From Nageia nagi (Eukaryota > Pinophyta): 64,000 nucleotides of DNA. Position numbers and translations under genes: made by a program. The DNA lies in assembly GCA_050084985.1 (NCBI GenBank), contig JBITNC010000001.1, positions 124,992,001 through 125,056,000 of the forward strand, written 5' to 3'. The first letter of the stretch is position 1, and each line of letters starts with the position of its first letter. Shown here piece after piece: positions 33,590 to 44,576 of this stretch. Under the pieces are notes generated by a model that saw only the letters and a list, made by a program, of their open reading frames with translations, was not told where the DNA came from and made no database searches.

Positions 33590-36500
33590 GTATGAATATT
33601 GCCTGGTTCATATGGTTGTGTGACTTATATGAAATGCAGTAGCTAAACATGTCATATTTAAATTTTGAGAAAGAGCTTTTGTTGAGTATCAATCTTTTAG
33701 AAACAAACGAAAAGCAATCAGGTTGGGCATGGTGCAAGTTCCAAGCTTGATGGTGCATTTCTCTGTTTAGTGGATGATAGTGCGTGTTACTGTTTACGTG
33801 ATAGAAAAGGTCTATTGCATTATGTTTGCTTTTTGTGGTGAATTTGTCAGATTTGTGAAACATATAATAAAGCATTTCTAGCTTGCAAGAACCCTACAGT
33901 TCTTTGAATCTTTTGTATGACAAGTTACAAAAATTGTATAATTCATGATTATCACTCATGAGATGAGGAGATCTGATATGCCATAATTTGTTGTGTGGTT
34001 GTACATTCACCTTTATATGTAACTTGGATAAGTTATGATATTATAATTGTGTGCTTTATTTTAACAGCATGGTAATTGCTTTTTCTAGACAACATCATGC
34101 ACATCAATTATGAATGCTTTGGTAATGGGAAATAGTCTAAGCTGACAATATGATAAGCTCTTTCACTGGAAAATATGATTATAATTTGGATTTGCATTAT
34201 ATACAATACTTTTAACATGTTGCATGCCTTTCTTAAAACATAATATCGCAATAAGCTTGATCATTATTTTGGTCATCATCATCTATAGTGGGCTTCCTTT
34301 CATCTTGTACATTTATACATTCACTTCTCCTGTGCCAACGTACTGAGCACAACCTCAAGAATACGAGCACGGGTCTTTTGTGCTGCATGTACTCAATGTA
34401 GACCACATCACATCCTGATGGATTTTAAAGGTCCAGGTAAACCTTAGAGTAGAGCTCCAAAGAACAAGGAGATGAACCTTGGTGTGGAATTTGGTTATAG
34501 GTAGTGTACACACATATTGTCGTAAGTTTGATCCACTCTTCAATTTCTACCATGGGACACCTAGATGCCCAAGAACGGGTAGGAATGTAGCCTTTGCTTA
34601 TTGTGTGAGCACCCCTTGGGACAATGTTTTAGGTTAAACCTCAAGATTGAGTGGAAGTAGAACATGGTTATAGCCGTATAGGCTTGGTTTTATTGCAAGG
34701 TATGGTGTGCATGCACATTCTAAAAGTTTAACCCTACTCTGTGGTTTTCTCACCTTCGCTATTCCACAGTAACATTTCAGCAAATTAGTATTATAAAATA
34801 TCAAATATGCATATGGTGCATGCTCGAAAACTACTGGCAACTGTTTTTAATGCTAAAGTAGCATTAAAAAAGCATCTACAATCTTTTTGATGCTATTTTT
34901 GGCTATAATTTGATTCAAGTTTTTATAATAAAACACAAAAAAATTAACTGCAGAACATTCAGGATAATAAACAAAGTAGCTAAGATGTTGATAGTGATTC
35001 CAGTAAATGTATCAAATCGCACCATTTTAGGATGTTCCAACCAAAACAAGCTGGTGTCTGCTGCAGTCATAAGACTGACGCTTCATTTATACAGTTCTGA
35101 AGACATTCATGCATTTTTAGTGAAGAGGCCGGGGTCGTGGGGAGACTACACTCTATAAGATAGAGCTGAACATACTTGTTATTATCTTTGTTTATTAACA
35201 GGATATCTTTATAATAATTGAGCGCTTCCTTACTTGTATATTACAACATTGATAATGTTGCCGAGGAATTGGTAGAAGGTTACTATTGTTAATCTTTGAA
35301 TAATCTTTTTGAGCCTTGTAGCACAGGTTGTGTACTTGTAGTTCAGTCATCGCAGAGTCTTGTGGCAGCATGCGTCCTCATCATGACAACTTCTGAAGGA
35401 GCCTGCATTCTGGTCACTATATCTCGTAGCACCTGTGTCCATTGAGTTTCTTCCCTGCTCATGACTTCACTTGCATGTTATGACTATGAGTTGCAACTTG
35501 GTCTATGGTTTATGATAAGGCCTCAAGCCATTCACTTATAATTATTTGGTACCTCTAGAGATTTAAATTTTAAACCTTGTGTGGCTCTTATCATCCATAT
35601 ATTTTAATAGTTCAACTAGAGACTTATTTGTAGAGAAAAATATAGTTACCATTTACTTGAGCCATTTCAATATAATTGAAGGGCCTTTTATTTTTTATTT
35701 TTTTTGATAATAAGGGTAAATACATTATGAAAAATGTGCAGGTCTTAGCAGGATCCCAAAACCTGTCAAAAAGATGGACAAAGGTTTTGCCATTCAAGAT
35801 TTTCTTTGCTGAAAGATAAAAGCAACTTTGGTTGAGATATTGGATCTTTTTAAGAGTTAGCTATAGACATAGGCACCATGCATTGGCAAACATGGTGGAT
35901 TGCAAGGTCTTATGATAAAAAATTACAAAATCTCAACATGTAAATGGAATATGAGTATGTCAGAGATTTTGTCTGAAGGAAGAGCTCACGAAATATGATT
36001 AAAATTACCCTCCACTTGCATTCAGAATACCCAAGGAGAGGCTGCTTCACTTTATATTTGTATAATATAGGCAACAGCTCTCTAATGCATATTGCCTGAG
36101 AAAGTGCTTTTTATTCTTTACAGTGCTTTTTATTCTTTGCAAGAAAATATTGAGAACATTATCCTTGATTTCCATTGAGGAATAAAATTAAAAGCCCATA
36201 TTTCATGAGTGTTGTTTTTTCCAAACCCCACAAGAGCTCATCATAGAAATCCTGTGCCAACAGTATGGAATGTTTTCTGTGTTGTAATTGTATGGTGAAT
36301 TTTTCGGATCCATTTTTGTTGTTTCCATTCATTGGATGGTCCATTTATGTTCAATTGTGTGTATTTCTGGACTGGGGGAGATTTGGAGTTTATAACCCTT
36401 TAACTTTAAGTATGGAAAATCTCACTTTTGGAGTTTACTGTCAAATTGACATCTGTGTTTGGTATTTGGACATCTGACTTTGTAAAATACATAGCATACA

Positions 36501-36915
36501 CCTATACGAGAGCATAATTTTCTTAGGGTTAATTGCAATTTATAAACAATAAAACACTTAAAAAAGTGTTATGACAAAGTGTGCCATGTGTACGACAGCT
36601 CACAGATCACTTGCCCTGATCTCTGTATTGGCCTTCCTTCAGCCTTAAATCTTTGCTGTTTTGCCTGCCTTTGGTACACAAACGTTAGCTCATACGTTAT
36701 AAAGTTCACCTTACATACATAAGCTTGAGTCTTTTGCAATTGCTCATGCATATGGCACAAGCTGTCTTATTTATCAGTTTCATGATAAGCATATATTAAA
36801 GTTGACGGTTTGAACATGATTTGTATATTGCCATTACATTTTTGTTTGTGTACATTGATTTTGCTTCATTGATATGTCAGAAACAATATGTCAGTGATAG
36901 CTGAGTATGTTCTGA
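33590..36915 (+). other. MSH1 intron 3, left part
   Basis: Non-coding. A stretch near 35,690-35,800 (T-run, GATAATAAGGGTAAATAC, then CAGGATCCCAAAACC) resembles the 3' tail of a LINE or other non-LTR element, but I cannot confirm it. Nothing else recognised. Confidence 0.45.
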
Positions 36916-37793
36916 TGATTTTTTTGATTAATAGGGTACATTTTATTAATAAAAAAAAGTTGGAGTTTTAAAGGATCTCCAAGACCTTTATATTAGGATG
37001 TGCTCCTTGATATCAATAAACTGTATAAAACATATTTAGGGTACAAAAAAAGTATTTGTGTATCTTCAGTATAGTGCTGCAGTTCCAACCTGCCATTATA
37101 GAGGAAAGTTAAGCATTTCCACTTCCTATTTGGCTATGCTTGCGCGGCAGGATTAGTCTATCTCCTATTCTCTCAAAGGTAGATGATGTCCTCCTTCCCA
37201 AATTTGAAGGCTTTATCCATATAATTGTTTTTGAAAAATTTGGTATATACTTATTCATTATGGTACTCAATGCCGAGTCTGGTGGAATATCCCCAAAGAG
37301 CCAGCTCTTTTGTTCTTTCATTTTTATTGCTTCTGCCAGCATCTTGTTGTGAATCCAACTGTCCTTTGGCATCAATACTGGGATCACTTTCAGTCTTCTC
37401 CTACCTTCCATTGGTATCACAAACATTTCCAGTGGTTCTTTCACTGCTATCTTCTTCTTCTTTTTTACTTTAACTTGGTCATTATTGCTTTTTGATGGTT
37501 CTGTCTGTCCTTTCTTCTTGCGTTTTTTAGTCTTGAAATTTGCTGGCTGTTCCTGATGTTCAAGATCAATTACCACTGGTGGTTGCTGTTGAAGATTAGG
37601 CCTTTGTTGTTGTTGACATTCCTTATGTTTCTTCCCCCTTGCCCTTGCTGATACTGGGTGCTTCTGCTGTGCTTCATTCTTTTTTCTCTTTGTGTTGCTT
37701 CTGCTGTTCTTTGTACAACATTTTCATTTACTTCTGGTTTCTGCTTTTGTTGTTTTGGTTCATTGTTGTTGTGTGTTCTATTGCCTTTCTTCC

Positions 37794-37973
37794 CCCACAC
37801 ATTTGCTATTATGACCTCTAGCTTCCTTCCATCTCTTACCTTAGTCTTTGTCCTATTGATTTTAGATGTATTCTTTGATGAATTTGCCTCCTCTTTATTT
37901 ACAGTTCTGTCAATTTGCTCTTCATTTTGTCTTTGTGTTCGTCTGGTCTCTTCCCTTTTCTTTCCTTCTCCCT
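37794..37973. repeat. 180-bp direct repeat, copy 1
   Basis: It appears identical to 38459-38638 (offset 665 bases). The 485 bases between the copies are unrelated and end with a pyrimidine-rich stretch and ACAG just before copy 2. Confidence 0.95.
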
Positions 37974-38458
37974 GATGCATGCGTTGCCGGGGCCGTAACT
38001 TTTGATCTGGATGTCGTTTTGCTCCGAATTTTGGACTGTGGCCTCGTGAAGATTTTTGCGATATGGTAGTTCGCTAGAACTGCCATACCCAAAAAATGAT
38101 ATTTTTAAGACCTGATTCATCCATCTAAGGTCCTAAAAATAGGCTTTTTTAAGAGCACTCCCGATTTTTAGGCTTTTTTGCATGTTACGGCTTTAATAAC
38201 TCTTGTTTTTCTTTTAGTTAAGTGCTGGTATTGTAGATAATGCTTAATTACTGTAAGAGGGATGCGCATGCAAATTTTGGGCGCAATCTGACTCATTTTG
38301 GTTTTTTAGCTTTTTTTATTGCTATTTAAAAGGATTGTATTCTCTTGGAGAAGCAGTGTGGATTCAGGAATAAGAAGAGTATTTGGTCTAGATTTCTTCT
38401 GTATATTCTGTGATTGGATTTCAATTTCTGTTTTCCTTTTACAGCTGAATTCACATCA

Positions 38459-38638
38459 CCCACACATTTGCTATTATGACCTCTAGCTTCCTTCCATCTC
38501 TTACCTTAGTCTTTGTCCTATTGATTTTAGATGTATTCTTTGATGAATTTGCCTCCTCTTTATTTACAGTTCTGTCAATTTGCTCTTCATTTTGTCTTTG
38601 TGTTCGTCTGGTCTCTTCCCTTTTCTTTCCTTCTCCCT
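38459..38638. repeat. 180-bp direct repeat, copy 2
   Basis: Second copy of 37794-37973. I see no difference between them, so the duplication is recent or kept alike by conversion. Confidence 0.95.
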
Positions 38639-39108
38639 TTTTGGAGGATTTTTGCCAATGGGATGGCTTCTTTACCATCAGTAATCTTTATCGTAGTATT
38701 TTTTTTAGGTTGTTTTCTCAGAGTTATTTCATACACCAATTTAGTTACTCCTTGATGAAGGGGGGTCTTATTCTCATTCTCCTTACATTTCTTCATTGAT
38801 GATGTAGAAGCCTACTTTGACATCCATTTAGAATTCTTTTATATTCTAGAATGTAAGATATGTGTTCCTTTGAATAGAAATGGTTAAGAAAATTCATTTT
38901 AGTGCAAGCTCATTGCAGATATGAACTATATCATTGGCAACATTTGTAGGTGATGCAACATTTCCCTTTTGAGGTTAGGCTCACTTTTAAGGAAGAGCAT
39001 GTCTAGCTTAAAAATATAGTTCTCAAATCTTCTTTTCTGTGTAGGATAAAATATAAATTATGTTTTCATGATACTAACATTTTTCTTCCTTATTGTTGTG
39101 ATAACTAG

Positions 39109-39184
39109 CATAAAGGATGGATCATTGAATTCGGAACTACTAAAATTCAAGTCGAAGTTTCCACGAGAAGTTCTTCTTTGTCGG
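39109..39184 (+). CDS. MSH1: MSH1 exon 4
   Basis: 76 bases. With AG from exon 3 it reads S-IKDGSLNSELLKFKSKFPRE and VLLCR, matching MSH1 SLKDGNLNWEMLQFKSRFPR then EVLLCR. The acceptor is GATAACTAG (ending 39108) and the donor is GTAAAT (39185). It ends on a whole codon. It lies just before the MutS domain I strand that carries the mismatch-contact residues. Confidence 0.95.
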
Positions 39185-40019
39185 GTAAATATTGTATTAT
39201 TTGCCATATGCTTTTCTATTATATGACTCTTATATGATTCAAAGATATTTTTGATATAATTTATAAAAATAAGGTAGATTTGCAAGATCCTTTTCACTCG
39301 AACATCCATAAAGTTCATAGCTATTTTTATTTTTATTTTCTTCTTCTTTTATTGACTTTCATAAATAGGAAATAAACAGATCAATTGGAAACAAGGTTAC
39401 ACATGGGTTGGGTACGAGGGAACCCGTATCCAAGGACGGTAGGGGATGGCTTAGAAACGACAAGTATATAACTAGTAAAAATTCCCAGCAATTTTCGATT
39501 TTTTAGAAATAAAGGTAGTTTCTAGTTCTACATTCATATTATCAATTCATTGATTCAATGAGTCATTGAATTCATTCATGAAACATTCAATTTGAAATCA
39601 AATATGAAATTAAATATCAAATAGGAAAACTAAAAATTAAAATTAAAATTAAAAATATAAAATTGAGAATACATAATAGTGAAACTTGAAATTTGAAAGT
39701 GAAACTAAGTTACTAGAATAATAATATTCAAATATGAATGAGGAATAGGCTAATAGCATAATAAATGGGCAATAATTATATAATGTTATTAAGTTGAATC
39801 AAGTACATAACATTAATAATTAATATCATATGTGAAGTCAAAATGAAAACCAAAGTAAAACTAATTCTCTAAACCTAATGACTCAATCCAATGGCTTATC
39901 CTTTACTAATCTATTTGAGAAGCTATTCCACACCCAATACAAAGATAAAATTGCCCACCCAGCTCAAGAAGAGAGAGTCCACAGCTCCACGTAGCCGCAC
40001 AACAATAAATTATGAGGAC
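39185..40019 (+). other. MSH1 intron 4, left part
   Basis: AT-rich, no gene or clear element. Simple AAATTAAAATT runs occur at about 39,630-39,660. Confidence 0.6.
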
Positions 40020-40182
40020 TTAAAGTTTTTGACTTAAGTTTTAACTTTTACACAATTTTGATGACAAAGCAAATTATATTATATAAATGCCTTTACAATA
40101 AAAAAAAGAGAGTGGGTGGCAACAAACACACCCTAAGAAGTTACCACACACTAATCCTAACATCAGATTAGGAGTTTGACAA

Positions 40183-41329
40183 TGTAATATTCCATTTTTC
40201 AGGGCCCCTTTCATGAGCACTTCACTCTCAACAATTATTCCTCATGATGTGGGACACACCTCTTCTAGGAGGCATTCTTTGTAATTTGAAGTTATTTATG
40301 TAATTAAAGGTAATTACGCCATTCGATGGCCTCTCGATGTGGATGAACATTTATCTTGGGTGCAAAAATGTGTTAATTGAGCGGTTAAGGTTGGATGCCC
40401 CTCTTCTAGGGATCTAGGAGTGATTTCAAGTTAATTAGGACACTAATTTAGCTAGATGCCTCATCTTGGGAAGTTGAATATTGTCTTATAACCCCAATGA
40501 GAAATTAGAATGTCTAGGTTGGGTTGGCCAACCCTTTGAGTGGGATGCCTCCTATAAAAGGCAATTAGAGTTTCATTTGAAAATATGCTTGATTAATTAT
40601 TATTTTGTGGGTGTGTGCTCTCTCCATTCCTCTTGTGTACGCAAGGGAGGTACTTGAGGTCCAACATTCCTCAAGCGTTAGTTGACTGCTACTTTGAGGC
40701 CTATCATTCCTCAAAGGTCCAACGATTGCTACTTAGCGTCTGGCATTCCTTAAGATTACCTGAAAACTGCCATCACTGCTGCTGCTCCTAAACCACCATT
40801 GCTGAGTTTGTGTGCACCTCATGATCTACAGAGGAGGGCTTCCAACCCCCTGACGTCACACCTTAGGGGTATTCTGAGTCACTTGCATTGCCAAATTTGC
40901 TTCCCTTGAGAGCCAACTACTAGACGTCTAGCTTCTTGAGTCAGTTTGAGCACATTTGAGGGTTCCTAATGTGAGATCCAGTCTCCTTGGTTGAGGCGTC
41001 TCATTCTTGGGCACATATTTTCTCTTGAGAGGCTTGTAACTCATTTCTCTTGGTTAGATATGTTATATAGTATTTTAAATATATTTCCTGGCATCATTTC
41101 ATTGTGTGTAATTCAGATCTTGCTCTTGGTATTGGGCGCATGCATGATTGAGATGTTATTTTGAGTATTTGATGCCCTAGAGTAATTCGTCCTAATTTTA
41201 GAGTAATTGTGGAGTGATAAGTATAATTTTATGTGTATGATTAGGTCACTTGAGTAATTTGGAATTTATTGAATAATTATGGAACTAATTCAATAATTGT
41301 TTGAGCTATTCCTAGTTGGGAATATTACA
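40183..41329 (+). mobile_element. solo LTR in LINE 3' UTR, TSD GACAA
   Basis: The 1147-bp sequence runs from TGTAATATTCCA to TGGGAATATTACA. Its ends form an 11-bp perfect inverted repeat (TGTAATATTCC). The target duplication GACAA is at 40178-40182 and 41330-41334. It has a CCTATAAAAGG-like TATA block near 40,550 and a hairpin array at 40653-40755. A related copy starts at 61967 and another lies around 52,206-52,674. The presence of LTR ends without any interior implies LTR-LTR recombination. Confidence 0.93.
40653..40755 (+). repeat. tandem hairpins CTTGAGG-N9-CCTCAAG in solo LTR
   Basis: First unit CTTGAGG/CCTCAAG (40653-40675, spacer TCCAACATT). Second unit CTTTGAGG/CCTCAAAG (40692-40716, spacer CCTATCATT). 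A third, imperfect unit with spacer ending GGCATT lies near 40,731-40,755. The spacers end in CATT each time while the arms differ. Confidence 0.8.
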
Positions 41330-43290
41330 GACAACAAAAAAACAGAATGTTTAAGGAACGGTTAAAGGCACACATCGCCATACAAAAAAGGACAAAATCA
41401 TAAAACACCATCAAGCAGCATCGATTGGGGAGCCCCAAGTGGGTGACTCTTCCTCCACCATATTCTCCCACGTATTCGTGGGGATAGGTTGAATGTCCCA
41501 CCTATCTCCTTTGTGAACGTATACATTCACAACTTCCACATCTTCCCACCATCCTTGTGCATTAACAACAAATGAGGGAGAATGCTGAGTATCCCAAGTG
41601 CTATTATTGCGAGCATTGAAAGCATTAGTTGGATGTCCTCCCCACCTCGAATGTGATGAAGCTTGCGTAGGCATTGAAATCATACCACCATGATGTCATG
41701 AGGAACTCGCACCATGATCAAACCTCCACCGCTAAACTGGAGATGGTTGTGACAAATGCTGCCCTTTAGATTGTGAATGGTTACTCTTTGGTGGGTGATG
41801 ATGAGACCGTGATCAGGAACGAAGGGAACATTGCTGTGAAATCTTTGGGGGGACCCGACTAACTTAGCATGGAATTAGCCCAATAGTCCAAGAGGGCACG
41901 AATGTGATTCAACTCCAACTCCACCTTAGCTGCTTGATTGCAAATTTGTATCTAGGTATTAAGAAACACCTCTATCTTGTCAGCAAGTGAGAAATCATGT
42001 AAAGGTTCCTGATTTTTAAAAATTATTCTATTTTGGGCCTTTCAGATATGAAAAGCAAATCGATCCTAAATATATGCCATACTTCATGAAGAGGAAGGGT
42101 CATGTTGAAACAATCACCTAGGAGAGCATGTTGCCATGAAATATTCCTAGACAAATACAAAGTAAAAAAAGAAAAACCCAATCCCAAGCAATTCTAGCAC
42201 GCTTGCATAACCAAAACAAATGCAAGCAAGACTCTTTCTCATTACAAAATGCACATTTTGGATCTGGAACACCTAGGTGAACCAATGGATCTCCAAGAGA
42301 AGGCCTTGGTGAAGCAGACTCTAAGCAAAAAAAGCCTATTTAGGCTCAATATAGGAAGCCCACATAGATACAAATCTGGATTTCCATCGAGATTTAAGAG
42401 AAATTAAATCCCACTTAATATTGAGCCAAGGAACCATAGGTAAAATAGGGGACAACCAAGAATACCCAAGTCATGCTTTGTAATTCCATAAAGGAATATT
42501 TTTAAACCACGATCAGTCTTTCCACCACGACCTTTGCCTTCTCCTTCCAATCTTACACCACAGATTGAGAGGAGTATTATCAATTACTGCATCATAGGTA
42601 TCCTTTTTCGCATTTGTCAAGTTACATGTGTCTGAAAGAGTTCCATGGGATCCAATCTTTATTGACTGTAGAGAAAAGATCTGCTGTTGAGACAATACCC
42701 TTTTTAAAGAATTTTTTGGCATGAATTCATTGCACCTGAGCAACAGGTTTTTGGCATGAATTCATTGCACTTGAGCAAGAGGTGTGCCATGAAGGGAAAT
42801 CAACGAAGACCACTAGATGCTATGAGAATTAATGGAAAATCTGTTATTGAATTCATTGCCTTTCCACTTGAGCCAAGGTGTAAGCTATTGCTAAGCCCGC
42901 CAAATACTTTTAATTACAAAGGAGCCTGAAATCTTAATAAAAACTGTAGCTACCACAAGAGACTAAAAGTTCATGCCCTTCCAAGCTCGCCTGTTGAGAG
43001 GCAACCCCAAGGATACAAGATGTCTAATCAAAACTTTCTAAGCTTCAGCTCCTTCAAGAGCCCAAATAATCCTTTTTGCACACAGAGCAATTCCTTGTCT
43101 TCTGCAATCAATCAAACCCATGCCCCCTAAATCTTTAGGTAAAGAACAATTTTCCCAAGCCACTCTATGAAAGCCTTTGTGGTCTGAAGATGAAGTCCGT
43201 AGAATATCCCACAAAAGCTTTTCCACAATCCAACTTATTATAGCATGCCTGGGAAGGCACTCAACATGAGGAATAATAGACATGGGTGGA

Positions 43291-44456
43291 TGCCAAAATT
43301 TTAGAGCAAATTTGAAATTTTCTTGCTAGAGCCTTGAACCACATGACTCCATATATATCATTTAAAGGTTTAGTATATAGCCTGTCTGTTGAAAGTGCAA
43401 CTTGATGAGACAAGAAAAATAGATACCATTCTGTTTGGATAGCTCTCCTTTTCAGATATTGTAATACTTTTGATATTTGAAGTATTATCTATTGCAGTTT
43501 TCTTTAAAAAATTGATTTTGAGTTATAAATTAAACTACAGCAACAAAAGACAGATTCTTTTATTGCCAATACATAATATTCCCACTTTTAGATTAGAAGT
43601 TAACAATGCTTGAAATAGTAAATGGACAAGTCCTATATATGATTCTAGATGAATGATCACCTGAATGGTATGAGAAAGGAAATTAAACATAACTTAATCC
43701 CTATCCATGCCCACACGAGCATTGAATTGACAGCCTACAGTGAATTGATTGCAGATATAAAGCAACATATCATCCTCCTATATTTCATGGTCTGAATTGA
43801 CCAAGTAGGGTGAGTCTAATTGAAGGATCTTCCTAATTTCTTATTGTCTTGGAGGTATGCATAAATCATATCTCCTTGAAAACTAACAGCCCTGTGGTAA
43901 ACTTGACATTTTTAATAGTTGTTCAATCTTTTTGGAGTAATTTCTGTGTACATGGAACAATCTAGCTACTGTGAACTAACGATGTGACTCTAAATGCCTT
44001 CCTAGTCTTCATACAGAACGTTTTCAGTTAACTTCATGTACATACACCATAAAAACAAAGCATAATATCAAAACTACAGAACAGCGGCTAGATCCTATAA
44101 TACCTGGACATAGCAATAACAGAGAATTTAAGAGAAAGTATAACCTAGGTAGTGAGTAGCCAGATTGGAGAATGAATAAAGTGGCATTAGTTTGGAGTCA
44201 AATTTATTTTCAATCATGGCTTCTGTTTTTGTACTACTCTTTTATTTTGATCATGTAATTAGAAAAGCTGTAATGACTCTCATTTTAACATGGGAGATCT
44301 GCTATTAAAATGTTGGTATTTGTCATGAATCTGATCCAGGTTAATTTAAGTGTCTCTTTTGTTCTTTTTTCTTTGAAGACACCTTTTCCATCCATATGGA
44401 AAATTGTCATAGTTAAAAGCTGATGCTTTAGTTTGTTGATTCTTTTGGACTAACAG
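43291..44456 (+). other. MSH1 intron 4, right part
   Basis: Non-coding, nothing recognised. It ends with the acceptor GGACTAACAG at 44447-44456. Confidence 0.6.
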
Positions 44457-44576
44457 GTAGGAGAGTTCTACGAGGCTGTGGGATTTGATGCATGCATCCT
44501 TGTTGAGCATGCTGGTCTCAATCCTATGGGAGGCATAAAGTCTAGCAGTGTTCCAAAGGCTGGTTGTCCAGTTATG
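44457..44576 (+). CDS. MSH1: MSH1 exon 5: MutS mismatch-recognition motif
   Basis: Exactly 40 codons, VGEFYEAVGFDACILVEHAG then LNPMGGIKSSSVPKAGCPVM. This is the most conserved part of MutS domain I. G-E-F-Y-E is the plant MSH1 form of the bacterial G-D-F-Y-E motif whose Phe stacks on the mismatched base and whose Glu contacts it. The match to land-plant MSH1 is close throughout. The acceptor is CTAACAG (ending 44456) and the donor is GTATGT (44577). Confidence 0.98.

Larger units (their letters stand above)
36916..38800 (-). other. Lys/Arg/Gln-rich minus-strand reading region, unrecognised, possibly a retroelement gag or LINE ORF1
   Basis: Three long minus-strand frames (38451-38678, 37570-37980, 37109-37576) read highly charged, Lys/Arg/Asn/Gln-rich protein, for example KKGEGKKREETRRTQRQNEE, then KTKKRKKKGQTEPSKSNN with KVIPVLMPKDSWIHNKMLAE further on. 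The left end has a T/A-rich tail (TTTTTTTGATTAATAGGG, about 36,918) like the 3' end of a non-LTR retroelement on the minus strand. The composition fits a nucleic-acid-binding gag or ORF1 product. I do not recognise a family. A 180-bp segment is duplicated within it. Confidence 0.4.
40020..43290 (-). mobile_element. LINE 3' half (RT C-terminal and zinc-finger region), minus strand
   Basis: On the minus strand 43283 to 43038 reads HRVAWENCSLPKDLGGMGLI followed by GIALCAKRIIWALEG, the segment after the RT in plant LINE ORF2. Further on, 42743-42513 (NLWCKIGRRRQRSWW) and broken frames to about 41,900 (IFKNQEPLHDFSLADKIEVF) match the zinc-binding zf-RVT region and tail. The last frame is 41683-41411. 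The 3' UTR runs left to an A-rich end near 40,050-40,100 and is interrupted by the solo LTR 40183-41329. Stops and frameshifts show it is dead; the 5' end is missing. Confidence 0.78.

Noticed and set aside
37639-38799. Plus-strand ORFs rich in Phe, Leu, Cys and Ser between 37.6 and 38.8 kb
   Set aside because: They are the antisense of a Lys/Arg/Gln-rich minus-strand frame, and the membrane-like look is a by-product.
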